A stretch of DNA of 64,000 bases, taken from positions 523,997 to 587,996 of the forward strand of contig JAYKAV010002475.1 of NCBI GenBank assembly GCA_035582835.1. Reading direction: 5' to 3'. The translations under genes were made by a program, and so were the position numbers. The DNA is from Phoebastria nigripes. Taxonomy: Eukaryota; Chordata; Aves; Procellariiformes; Diomedeidae. Positions 10,801-23,249 of the stretch are shown piece after piece (within the stretch, counting starts at the first letter, position 1; the number at the start of each line of letters is the position of its first letter). Below the pieces are notes generated by a model, which was given only the letters and a program-made list of their open reading frames with translations, did not search any database and was not told the origin of the DNA.

Positions 10801-13532
10801 TCATGTTAAAAATGGCACAATAATTACTTATTAGAGCAACTCGTCAAGAGTTTAAGATCAAAATGTACACTGAAGAACAGGATTCATGTTGTCTAACTAT
10901 AGATATCTATAGGATCCACATCGCTAGTCTCTCTAGGCTTCCTTTTGTTGGAAACAAATACATACTTCAAAAGTGCAAGTTATCTGACCAGTTTCAGACA
11001 TTTCCTCATATGAATCAGATATAAATCATGATATAGAAGATAGTATTTCTCTCCACTATAAAGGAACTGCTATAGACTAAGGGTAGCAGTGCAGAAACAC
11101 GTCACATCCAACAGAGACTACTGCACTTTGTTCTTCACTAGCTAAGTTATTCGCTATATGTTACAGCACAAGCTACAGCCTTGGCTCAAAAGGGAGTTGG
11201 CTCTTTAATTTACTGAAGACAAGACTAATAAGAAATAGTTATTTTAGTGTTGACCTCACAGCTTCATTAGATAACTTGTTCTATTAATTTGGTAGGTTGA
11301 TAATTTTAAGATACTGATTTATTTATTGAATCCTAATTCTGACTTTAATTTGATCACCGTAAAGTTCAGTCTAACCAGTTTAGTAAGTTAGTATAAATTA
11401 GCTCACACATATACTCGCTCCTTTTAAAAGAAATCCAAACAAGGTATACCCAGCTAATTTTTATTCCATCAAATTGTACAGTGACTCAGAAAATCAGGGT
11501 ATAGAAACCTCCAGTAATAAACTCACAAGCTTTTTGACTCCGCTTTCAAACTAATACTCAAATACAAGATCTTGGCAGATGTTCTAGCCCACTTCACAGT
11601 GACAAACACAAAAAGCCATCAAGAACCAACTGGGTTCGCCAAAGTACAAAAAGTACAGTTGCTTTCTGACTGCTGGGCAAAAAAGATTANCTCTTAAAAT
11701 AATTCATAAAAAAAACATCAAAGGCTGTTATTCAGCCATTGGATCATCCATGATCCAACTATGGATGATTATGCATTTAATGCTCTTCACACTCATAGTT
11801 TAGATTTGAGATCTTTGACTTTAATACCACTTTATCAATGACATTAATTAAAGCTTGTGATAATACGGTCTCCTCAGAAACACATAATCTTGAAGTTTTT
11901 TGTAGGAATACAAATGTCCTCCATGACAAGTAGAGACGAGTAATATATTAAGCACATCTGCAAGATTTGCATAGTCAAGAGACTTCATTTTACTGAGTCT
12001 CACCATGACTTAAATTCACACATAGAAGGTTTTCTTAAAATCATTAGTTTTACTATGTCTATGCAGTAGACAGATTCCTTTATTTGTTGTACAAATAAGA
12101 AGAGGCTTAAAATCAATTTTCTGTGCCTGAGGTTGCTTTTTGTTTTCTTTTTTGTTCGCACTGTTTATTTTACTAATTATTTTTGCATATGTGTTATTAG
12201 GCAGCTTTTTTGAAGAGCAGAGAACAGATGGAAAGTTAGATTCAGAAAAGAAATATTTCAACTGTGTAAAATATTACAACCATTATAAAAACTGCTTTAA
12301 TCCCCACTCATTTTAAGGACTGTAATGGTACTGATCTCTTGGAGGCAGAACTTGCCTGGTGCCATCCACCTTCAAAGCTAACTAGTTTCAAAGGTAAAAA
12401 AAAAAATAAATACAAGTGTCTGCAGAGACTGATCTTCCCCAAGAGGGCAGCTGAATTTTGGAAATTTTCTGTGGTACTGCTCCTGTCTGCCACATTCCTA
12501 TGGATTCAGTTCACTCAAAGTCTATCTTTCACATGACTCACCTGACTTCACAGTTCTAATAGTTATTCTCACTGGCAAAACAGTTATTTTGTGGGCCTGG
12601 GGAAAGAAATGGAGAAAAGAGCCCAGTTGCTATTCCTGGCTCTTTCACAGAATCACTGATATTCCACACAGATATTTTTATGTCCTAGATAAGAGATGGT
12701 TGTATGAAACAGCTGTTGTTCCATGTATGTGCCATCTTTCTCATCTGTTAGATGAGGAATTTTTTGTGTCCGTCTTTGACAGCTGTTCAAAAAACCCAGG
12801 TTTTTACAGGTTTTGAGAGTTTCTAACAAAAGCCAGTAAACAACAGCAAAGTCTTCGTACTACTCCTAGTACTGGGAAATGGCTGCTTTTCTGCCAGGAG
12901 CTGTAGAGAAGATACATATTCAACAACAGCCAGTTTCTGGCTTACTCTGCTCTTATATTGTCTGCACTGTTTCTCTGATAAGGTGGGCGGGGAAGCTAGA
13001 ATGACAAGTTTTGGGTTTGTTTTGTTGTTGGTTGTGTTTTTTTTTTTTTTTTAACATAAAGAAACAGAAAACTACATTACAAATCTAAAGAAATATTTGA
13101 AGCAATATCACTGCACTATCACAGTACTGTTATTTCTGATCCATATAGTAGAAGCTGCCACTTTATTGAAAATATTTGGACACTACCACCAACAGTGATA
13201 GTGAAATGGTCTGTCTTCATGACAAGTCAATGAGTCAAAATTTTCTAAGCTGCCACTTTCCTCTCAGAATTTAAGCTTGCAGTCATTTTTTTTTTTCCTA
13301 AATCTGAAGACAACCAGAAAACTCTGAACACNTGCAAATTGATGACATAAGAAAAAACCAGAAACAGCTGGAAGTTATGTACTGCTACTGGTTAACACCA
13401 TTTATACCATACAAAGGTAGAGAACTTCTCAACTTCCTCCTAGTGGTAATTTTTTAGGGCATATCATGAGGAGTTGGTAGATGGGACAGAACATCTGATT
13501 TTACCCATGCAGGCCTGCAAATCAAAGAAAAA
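10801..13532. other. AT-rich non-coding stretch
   Basis: No gene recognised. It contains a 9-bp inverted repeat (ATCATCCAT / ATGGATGAT, about 11744-11770) and a T run at 13037-13052. A plus-strand segment ending at about 12391 has exon-like borders but is too weak to call. Confidence 0.6.
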
Positions 13533-13982
13533 TTGAAATCTCAGGAGGCACTTAAGCTTAATCTAGGACAAGAAAATACTTCAGGATACCAAGAGGCATT
13601 CAAAGTCTACATCTCAATATTCCCTTACGACAAATGTGGGATCCCCTTAGGTCACATCAACCCTGGTGATAGGTGGGATAGGAAGACATTACTAGTTATT
13701 ATACCTAATGCACTGCGTACACTGAAGTCCTGTTACACTGACTGCACTCTGATCACACTTCTGAATTTTTTTATTTTCCTCTTAAGGGGTGATCACATAA
13801 CTTTTCAAAAACTAGGTTTAAATTCTGACATGGATCCCTACATACATGACTACTGTGCCTGTGAAGTGAACAAATCTAGGGAGAGCACAGCCCAAGAAGT
13901 CCATCAAAATCCATATGATCACAGTTTGTATTTATACACTGTCTTCTACAGCTTTTCAGTGTGTAAAGCTTGGGATTCATGA
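13533..13982 (+). other. Long unassigned open frame (149 codons)
   Basis: The longest N-free open frame in the AT-rich part of the window. The frame extends back to an acceptor-like site (TTTTACCCATGCAG, about 13511). The peptide is mixed and shows no repeats, signal peptide or motif that I can name; it contains one hydrophobic stretch (TLLNFFIFLL). In 64 kb of six-frame AT-rich DNA a frame of this length is unusual but not excluded by chance. No donor, polyadenylation signal or family match supports a gene. Confidence 0.15.
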
Positions 13983-16365
13983 TTGCCATATACTTCTTTC
14001 TTGAACTCCTCTACTGCCAATTAAGTATTCTAGGAAAAAAGAAAGAGTACCTTTGACACATGCTTTACCTTTACATGGCAGCAACATTTTTATACATTAC
14101 TGAAGCACAGAAGTAAGTAATTTAACAAAATACATTTAACAAAGTTGTTATATCTAAAAAAACCAGTAAAGAATTGACAGAAAAGTGGTATGAATCGCAG
14201 TTTCAGGAATAAAGAAAATCTCTTCGTTGCTCGTATTTAATTTTTTTAATTATATCTATGTGAGTCAGTTTTTTAGCAGATGTTTTATGAGTAAGAATTA
14301 CCTGAAATTGAAAAATAAAAATGATAATATGCTAAAGGTATGTACCTAAGAAAAGGTGTTCAGTTAGTCTTTGATGGACATAAATACACTTAAGGTCTTT
14401 ATAAATAAGTTGTAACTTCTGTTGTGCGCAACCCAGGAAAAGAAGTTAGAAATGTAAAAAAAGACATTGTAATATTACACAAAAGAAGTCTTTGTATCCA
14501 CAAACGAAAATATATTTGCAGAAAGAAGTAACTAGTTCATATATATTATTGAACTATTTCAGTTACATTACCTCCATGATGTTTTTTTCACATTTTGAAG
14601 TAACATGTTTTGATTTTTATTAATACTCTTTTCTTGTACATAGCTATTTTCAGTGACACTAGTACAACAAATGATTTAGGACCTAATCATTTTGTCACTG
14701 GAAACAAAATTTCTTGATGGTTTTAAAAGGATTCAACCCATAGTGTTTGTAGGTCAATTGTCATTATATTTCCAAGAGGTAAAGTATGAGACAAATAAGG
14801 ACTTGATTTTTGTTTCTCAGCAATGTAAAAGCTTCAAGTGTGTAATTCTGCCATTATTTCCCAACAGTTTTGCCACTGAAATGTGCCACAGAGGTTGAAA
14901 GACTCAGTGCATATATCATGAACATAACTGAAGTATGCTGAAGACTGCCATTCTGAGACATTAAATGCAGGTGCTAAAATGCACCTCGCAGTGTTTTCCT
15001 GCAAATAAATGGAAGCCTCATAAGTACTGGTGATAAAAGTAAGTCTCTCATAACTATGTACTTTTATAATACCAATGGACAGCATAATACAAATCAGAAA
15101 TCCTAGATAAATGTATACTATACATTAGCTCTAGACTGTTTACTGGCATGGTCTGATGNTGATGTTCATTGTGGGCCTCCCACTAGGTATTTCAGCTAAC
15201 ATTACGTATCTGAGAAACAGCATGACATCAGTATAAATCTATTCTTTGGATTCACCANTGTGGAACCTTCTAAACAAAATACTAATCACCTGTGGTCCCA
15301 GCATAGTTGTTACTTCCTACAGTAATTGTCTGTTTAGCAGTTATCAGTGAGAATTCAACAGATACTCTTCTTAATCTTTATTGGGTATTTACCTTCAAAC
15401 ACAATGCTGTATATCAACAGAGTAGCTACTGAGCTGCTCTTTTACTCACTTCATCAGAAAGTTAGGCACTATACATGCAGTATCATATTAAACCTTTTCC
15501 CATTTTGACGTAATAACTTACATATAGAAAACAGTGGCACAAAGCTCACGAGATTAAAAAAGGTCATTATCTAACCTCTGGCTAAACCCTCGGCTTGCAT
15601 ATTGAATCCAGGTGTTCATCACCTCTCAGAACATGGTCCACAACTGCTGCTTCTTTGACCACTATCTTGAGGTGGCACCTATAGGTCCTTACTGAAATTA
15701 GTATATCCAAATGTTTAATATTGTATCAACAGATGGATGCTTGAATTAGTGTCTTTTTTCCATTTAAATTAAATCTACTGTTTCAACTTCCAAGATTTCT
15801 CCCTACCTCATCTTTTTTTCTTAAATAACTACATAACACTACAGAGAAGTAAAACTTTTTGTAGATTGATTTTACACATAGTGATTTATAACTATTGGGT
15901 GAGCAATATATCAGACATGTTATAGCTTAAATAAATTTAAACCACTTAAAAAACACCAAATAAAATTACACTTATAAATCAAGAGTAGAAAGTAAGGAGC
16001 TTATTGGGACAAATAATTCCCAAATTCTCTATACATTTTAAGCCTGGAGATTTGTGTAATTTGGCAGATGCAGAAAGATTAGCCATTTCACTACCAGAAA
16101 TGTTAAAATACTTAAGGTGGGATGGTCTTTCATAAGATCTAGATTTTCTGTGTTTCTGTAGAGATATTTATTCATCCCCAAATAAACCCTCAGCTGTGCA
16201 TGGCTCTAAAGCATCCTTAATTTACACTGAAGTCAAGGAACTTCATGTTCTCAAGCCAGGAGCTCAGTATTTGCCTGAACACCATTCTCATGGAGNACTT
16301 AACACAGCAAATGTTATACCAAGTGTCTTAACATTTTAAACTAAGCATATTTCAACAGTAGTAGT
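13983..16365. other. AT-rich non-coding stretch
   Basis: No gene or well-defined repeat seen. Confidence 0.6.
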
Positions 16366-17225
16366 ATGGTGCAGTTGACATACCTGAAGGACAGGATGCC
16401 ATTCAGAGGGACCTGGACAAGCTTGAGAAGTGGGTCCATGTGAACTTCATAAGGTTCAACATGGCCAAGTGCAAGGTCCTGCACATTGGTCAGGGTAACC
16501 TCTGGTATCAATACAGGTTGGGGGATGAAGGAATTGAGAGCAACCCTGCAGAGAAGGACTTGGGAGTACTGCTGGATGAAAAACTGGACATGAGCTGGCA
16601 ATGTGCGCTCACAGCCCGGAAGGCCAACCGTATCCTGGGCTGCATCAAAATAAGCATGGGCAGTGGGTCAAGAAAAGATTCTGCCCCTCTACTCTGCTCT
16701 GGTGAGACCCCACCTGGAGTACTGCATCCAGCTCTGGAGTCCTCAGTACAAGAAAGACATGGACCTGTTGTAGCGGGTCCAGAGGAGGGTCACAAAAATG
16801 ATCAGAGGGCTGGAACACCTCTCCTATGAAGAAAGGCTGACATAGTTGGGCTTGTTCAGCCTGGAGAAGAGAAGGCCTGTGGCCTTTCAGTACTTAAAGG
16901 GGGCTTATAAGAAAGATGGGGACAGACTTTTTAGCAGGGCCTGTAGCGATAGGACAAGGGGGAATGGTTTTAAACTGAAAGAAGGTAGACTCAGACTAGA
17001 TATAAGGAAGACATTTTTTTACAATGAGCATGGTGAAACACTGGAACAGGTTGCCCAGAGAGGTGGTAGATGCCCCATCCCTGGAAACATTCAAGGTCAG
17101 GTTGGATGGGGCTCTGAGCAACCTGATCTAGTTGAAGATGTCCCTGCTTACTGCAGGGGTGTTGGACTAGATGACCTTTAAAGGTCCCTTCCAACCCAAA
17201 CCATTCTGTGATTCTATGATTCTAT
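16366..17225 (+). mobile_element. CR1 LINE, 5'-truncated 3' end
   Basis: The segment encodes the C-terminal end of CR1 ORF2 followed by the 3' UTR. In frame from about 16371 it reads the thumb region after the ADD motif, including [12 protein letters not shown] and [14 protein letters not shown]. Small indels shift the frame near 16660 and 16875. Later segments read [23 protein letters not shown] and [20 protein letters not shown]. It ends with the CR1 signature: CCTTCCAACCC, then repeated ATTCTGTG/ATTCTATG units at about 17203-17225. 5' truncation is normal for CR1. The copy is young compared with the relic at 9.4-10.8 kb, yet already frameshifted and dead. The CR1 3' tail fixes plus orientation. 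Confidence 0.96.
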
Positions 17226-17677
17226 ACCACAATAGTAACAATTAAATTATGCAATATATGAATATTCTAACTAATAAATGAGTATACTAACAGTGAAAGG
17301 GGACAGAGGAGGGAATAACAGGTGGCTTATCATTATGTAATATTCAGCTTTGTCTACTGATACAATTATCACTATTATTATTAATAGTGATTGGCATTAC
17401 AATAATGAGTTCACGATGCAAGCTATTGCCACCCATCCAAAGATTATGCTACTGGATTTAAGAGCTTACATATTTAATTAAATTAGTCCTGTTANAAATA
17501 TGTCTTAACAGACCAGTTTGCCTCTTCTCTTGTCAAAATCTGTTCCAGAGAAGATTTTTCAGGGAAATTCTGCATGGCTCACTCATAGAGGACATCAGCT
17601 CCCTGGGGAGTGCAGAACCAGCCACATGGAGGTGTTAGACCTTCAGCTGCATACCTTTTCTCGCCCTCCCTTAGCAG
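17226..17677. other. Non-coding stretch
   Basis: Nothing recognisable between the CR1 tail and the exon-like segment. Confidence 0.5.
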
Positions 17678-17804
17678 AGAAGCTACAGTAAATTGTAAAT
17701 GTGGAAATAGCCATCTCCACCAGACTGCTTCTGAGGTCAGACAAACAAGCACCAGGTTTGGTTGTGTTTGTGCTTTTAATAAAACACAGCCATACATTAC
17801 CCAG
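17678..17804 (+). other. Exon-like cysteine-containing segment
   Basis: A strong plus-strand acceptor (CTCGCCCTCCCTTAGCAG) is followed by 127 bases open in one frame and a donor (ACCCAG|GTAAAAGTC). The 42-residue peptide includes EATVNCKCGNSHLHQ and FGCVCAFNKT. Incoming phase 2, outgoing phase 0. It is not a family that I recognise. The opposite strand is also open over the same bases, which weakens the coding case. It could be a lncRNA exon or chance. Confidence 0.22.
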
Positions 17805-20387
17805 GTAAAAGTCTGTGAAGCAGAGGAAGGATGACATACATTTCTTGCCATCTCCTACCTTAACCTATTTGCCTACTGAAGCAACTAATAAATCAGAAGA
17901 TTCACTATGGGAAGATAATTGTGGTGGAACACATAATTAATATTTCAGGGAAACTGATCTACCTTTCTAGATGAAAGCAGGAATCCTACACAGAAAGTTT
18001 CTAAAATGCACGTTCCTCCCTCTGAAGGAAGTTGATTTATATAGATTACTTCTGATTGATAGTAAAGACAATACCTTTGGCTGCAAATTTAAACCAGAAA
18101 CAAATTTCTATACTGGGTGCATTGCTCACGGCACATGTGCATGACATTCTTCTTTTGTCATAACAAACACAAGTAAGATTTTCATCACATCTGGCAAAAA
18201 TCACCATTCAGTACATTTCTCTTATTTCCATTACCCATTTTCCTTTCTCTGGTGAGAAGGTCAGCTGCTCAGTTAGCCTGTCACACCTGGGCTTGCACAG
18301 AATCTGGACAACCACTGCAAAATACTCTGTGTAAATGAGATATTAGTTTCCAAATAGGCCTCTTCCCTGGTGCCTTAATATTCTAAATAGATTTTGACTT
18401 TAATGTGTAGCATAAAAGAAGACTCAGTCTTCATTAGTCTTTAGAGGTTGCTAACTAATGTTTTTCTTCTATGTACTACACGAAAGAGATTTGGAAGGCT
18501 TCTTTTTAGTACATGTTGTTAAATGACAAAATGTCTGGAAGATATTAATTAATACACACAAGAAAAAAACAACTGGGTCTCTACTTGCAGACTGAAATAA
18601 ATCTGTTAAAAAAATTAAATTTAAAGAAAGTCAAAAAATGACCCCTTAAAAGTTAGCCACAAGAGATCCTATCAACTACCAGAAGTATCAAGAATATTCA
18701 TTCTTTTAAACCTACACAGGCGTAGTAATGAGCTTTCTATTTTTAGTCCTTCAAAAAAATGCAATGTCTTAAGCTACCAGTAATAACTTGTTTGTTTGTT
18801 TGTTTTAATTTGTCATAGCTCTGTTAAAAAAACAAATAAATAAATTTATGTAAGGTCATATTAGGCTTTGCCAAAGCAAAGCAATGCATTTCAGTTTGAG
18901 CACCAGAAATCAAAGTTCCAGAAAGAAAAGTATTTTAGTTACAGTTTTTAGAGTCTGTGTGTATACATAAGATATAAATATATATTTTCCAAATGTATTA
19001 TGCACACACATATTATATAAACATATGCACACATTTCTTTCATGTAAACATAATGGATGTGTAGAGGTATGTGTAAATCCTCTCCCAGACCATACAGGTA
19101 CTACCTAGAAGGCCAGAAAAGTTGTGAAAATGTAAAGCAACTAGCTGCTAAATGATGCTTACTCTTAGCTTTCAAGGATTTTCCTAAAACAGAGTAATCT
19201 TACTCATGTGTGAAACTTATGAATGACTCACCCATTTTAAATACTAAAAAATATAATTATGCCTTACTTAGAATTTGAATGCATTTGTTCTAATGATAGA
19301 GAAGACCACCATTGTCTTCTGATTGCTATAGATTTTTGTACCTATAAATTCTGTATAAACAAATTATTGCATGAAATAGAAAACAGCTAAGAACTTTTAT
19401 CTTACTTTAAAACAGTGAACACGAAGTACAGACTTTTTTTTTTTAATAAGCTTTAAATCTGTAATTGTCACGTGTGTCAGTTTGTGTTTGCCATATCTGT
19501 CTGCCAGCAAGACACAGTGACCACTTACAGTGATTACAAAGTACACCAAATGTAGTATATATGTCACTTCTCCACAAGAGCTTGTTGGCAGCTTTGATCG
19601 ACTTCTTTTTGATTACACCACAATCACCTCATTCCACTTTAGCTGCTCTCACTCTCACTCTCTCTCCAGGGGTTCAGATGTCATTGCTGTATACCTTAGC
19701 AGATGAATCAGTTTTTCTTCTGCTAAATCCTCTTCCTGGGAAGATGAATCTACTCATTGATTTTGACCAAAGACTGTTTTTTTAAAAAGGGTAGAAGAGA
19801 CTTCTGACCTTTCAAATGATCAGATTAAGGTGGTTATTTTCACATTATTAAGTAATCAGGGAAGAAATACATTAAGCAAGAGTTTTGTTCACAGGCTGCT
19901 TTGCTGGCTTCTAAAAACTGTTGTGCACTGACAGCTAACCTAGATTCCATTTCTTCCTTTTCCTCTGAACCACAAGGGAAGCTAAAATGCATTTTCACAT
20001 TGCATTTTGCCTAAAGGCTCTCAGTAAAATTTAATTTTCTTACTGCATTGATTTTTCCATTATAAGTTGTAACAGTCTAATGATATCTCATAAGAATTTT
20101 TACTGTCGAGAAAAAGGGATGTGAATGATTTAGCAATAGTAACTGCAAGTGCTAGAGAATTTATTCTTATTTTCTTAAGAACCTTCCATCTGTCTTTTTG
20201 ATGGGCANTTGTTGAAAAGTCTATGCTGTATCACCACCCATTGGATGGCCTGAAGAGAGTTTTTTAGACTGTTTCTTAAAGGCAATATGTGATCCAGTTT
20301 CCTCAAAACCTCTTCCTCCACTGCTAACTTCTAAAAATCAAAATAAAGCTTTCTAATTTTGGAGCTGAAAATGGTGCTTAAAAATTA
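17805..20387. other. AT-rich non-coding stretch
   Basis: No gene seen. Contains a TTTG microsatellite (18788-18806), a short AAAT repeat (about 18832-18844) and alternating CA/TA words near 18958-19035. Confidence 0.6.
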
Positions 20388-20784
20388 ATGGGCCACATGG
20401 AAACAATCCAATTGGGAGACACAAAAAGCACAACCGTTTCTGTCTTGCAGGCTACATTACACTCACTGAAGACTGACATCTTATCCTTATTACCCCAATT
20501 ACTTCAAGTTTGTCATGTTTTTTCCTTATTCTGGACAAAGAATACATCAAAGAAATATGCCATGTTCCCTGGAAAAAGAAAACTTGCAGGCTGACTCTTT
20601 CCTTCAAAACAATTGTATCATCACCAAAGCTGTAGAAATCATGTCTGAAAACAACTGGTGTGATAGACTACGAAACATAAAGGCAGTGCCAGAGCAAGTA
20701 CAGCAGAGGTTTGNGAGTCCCTGTCTTCCACAGCTACAAGAGATTTTCCTACTTATTTCACTTTGTCAAGGATTTGATAGATAG
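20388..20784 (+). mobile_element. Relic resembling LINE-1 ORF1 (coiled coil to RRM junction)
   Basis: Two overlapping frames together resemble the ORF1 protein of LINE-1/Tx1-type elements (Transposase_22 family), an RNA-binding trimeric chaperone. The first frame (20388-20594) reads METIQLGDTKSTTVSVLQAT and LHSLKTDILSLL, a heptad-like coiled-coil start. The second frame (20515-20784) reads LEKENLQADSF and then DRLRNIKAVPEQVQ, which fits the conserved R-R-x-N-I-x-x-x-G-x-P-E junction with a lost glycine and other damage. A frameshift separates the parts and no ORF2 is visible nearby. A similar relic lies at 54.1-54.6 kb. Identification is by motif memory only. Confidence 0.45.
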
Positions 20785-22795
20785 ACAGATAGAGATGGAA
20801 AAAATGTACAATATATTACTAAGTTAAACAGAGTAAAACCTGGTGTCTGTTTTTCTTGGCAAACAGTAGCTTGATTGGTATCTTCCTCCAGCTTTTCTAC
20901 AAATTTGCAGAAAGCTGGAAGAGTGGCCTGTTTCCTGTTTTCTGTATTTTTCTTCCACAGTTAGTGTTCATAAAAGTAACAAGATGGGCTTTATTACAGA
21001 TGCTGGAAGCAAATCAAGGCACATCTCACATCTAGTCAAGTCATCTGGGTTCTTCAGGGGCATGTTTTCCTTTTTTGAATTGTAGAAAATAAATTGAGCT
21101 GAAGAACAGACCCTACAGAAAAATAGGTCTGAAGTACCCCCACTACAATTCCCACAAAGCACCTAAGCAAGTTTACAAACTCAGTCAGTTGCGGGATTTT
21201 CTGGGTTTTTTCATCATCATTGTTGTTTGCTTATTTTCCCTGGAAAAGTTGTTTGTTTGTTTGTTTTCTAATTTGTTTTTATATAGAAAGCAGGTATTTC
21301 TCATAACACAATCACAATTTTCTGAGAAAATACAATTTTCATGGTAAATGCTTGACCAGCACTGATTATACATTACATCTGGAATGAAAATTCTGTCAAG
21401 TGTACTAAAACACTTATTTAATTGAAGCTTAACTAAACTTCCATAGTGCTTGGGACTACCCTGTCATAAAAATAAATTAACATAAATATCAAAAAAGGAG
21501 TTTCACATAGCATTTTAAATTCTGTTCTTTGCAACTATAGAATTTTAAACACAAGCAGTTGCCATAAAGCCGTACAGTGAATGTAATATCACAATTAGAC
21601 AGAATCTGTTCACTGTCCTATGTTAAGAATGGGCCTAATACAATTTTTTTATACTTCATTGGACTGACAAGTCTTGTTTGGAAAAGAGAGCTAGATATGA
21701 CCATGACTTTATTACAGAAAAGAGGCATCAAGGTTAGGTTCTTTATGGCTCAAATACTATGGAAATACATCTGATACAATAATTTAGATGATAGATTTTG
21801 CATGCTTCCATGATCTGTAGGGTTTTTTTAGCCAGAGCTATCTCTGCTGTGCAGTAAAACTGTACATCAACACCTACTCCATCGGAGAAGCTGATGATGA
21901 CATTCCAGACTCTTTATTTTTAAAACTGCCAGAGCTTTAGCCTCTCTCTAAATAATGGGCATTCCAATATATTAAAGGGGGAAAACACTCACCCCTTCTT
22001 GGCTGGTACCACTTCAAGTGTACAAATCAACCCTCTATTTTTTAAAATGAAACACAACACTTTAAATTTAGCCCAAATTTAATCATTTTCTACTTCTGCC
22101 TCTGCTGGGGTTTAAAGTCATTCTGTTGTTGATGCAGAACAGACTTTGTGCTAACAATAGACATCTTGAGAGAGCGGGGAGAGTCCCACTTCTCCCTTCC
22201 ACTTGAATCTAGCTTCTAGGACAAAAACAAATCAGTGTGTTAGCTCCTAACACAAGGGAAGAATCCCTGTCAACACAGTCTCATCACAAGCAACAACACT
22301 AAAACCCAGCAGCTGCAATGCAACACTCCTACCTTCTCAATTTTCCCATCAATAACCAGAAAATTAGTTCTTCTCAAATGAGAGATTATCTCACACAGCT
22401 GAGGACATCCATACTGCCTGTAATCAAAGGCCAGACTGGGACAGTCAGAATCAGACCCTTCAATATTCAGTATTTGCCATTTTCTCAAAACCTGTCAATA
22501 AAAATAAAAATAAAAAGTAGTTTGGGGGTCTCACAGTTTTGCCATAATGCTGGTAATGAGAAACAAGTCTGAGATTTGAGGCTGTTTAAACACAGTCAGT
22601 CATCTCAGTGGAGATTACATGCCAGGTTATGATCCTTAAACTTGGGAAGAGGCATCACCTCTTCTTGTCCGCACAGCACAGTTAAGGGCAGCCACAACAT
22701 ATCTGATTAAGGAAGAAAACTTTGCTAGCAAGTATGTAATGTTTCTGGGGTGCACAAGGTGGTCACATACTACTCTTCTTTCCAAAATAAGAAGC

Positions 22796-22821
22796 TGGGG
22801 GTGGGGGGGTGGATGGGGGGA
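22796..22821 (+). repeat. G-rich run, possible G-quadruplex
   Basis: G runs of 5, 7 and 6 separated by T or short linkers; enough guanines for four GGG tracts if the 7-G run is split. Only composition supports this. Confidence 0.5.
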
Positions 22822-23194
22822 GAAGCAAAGATTAGCAACTACAGAATTGAATTAAAAGAAAAAAAGTAAAAAATTAATTTCCTGAGAGTACACAAGTACT
22901 TAAGTACCCATAACAAAAAAGGATGAACTCTAAGGAGCCAAACATGCAACACAAATCTCCTGTGTATAGCAAAACATTCCAGTAACTATAAACAGAGTTT
23001 GGCTTAAGATTATACCATGTATTTGGTTTTTAAAAAAAGATCTGTTGCAGCGGAGGAATCAATAGTCTGAAGAACATCACAGACACTTTTTCTTGCGAAT
23101 ATCTAATTTGATGCTAGAGAATTTCAAACATTAAGACAAGCCCAGTCTAATTTATAGGTCAAGACATGGAGGGATATTTATAATACTGTTACAT

Positions 23195-23249
23195 CATATT
23201 AATAGTATACTATTAGGTATGTGTTGTAAGTATTAATAGTATACTAATA
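23195..23249. repeat. Repeated perfect palindromes
   Basis: A 16-bp perfect palindrome TAATAGTATACTATTA (23200-23215) is followed 20 bases later by a near copy with the core palindrome TAGTATACTA. Confidence 0.75.

Noticed and set aside
16341..17194. Minus-strand frames over the CR1 at 16-17 kb
   Set aside because: Antisense shadows; the CR1 tail and ORF2 motifs fix the plus orientation.
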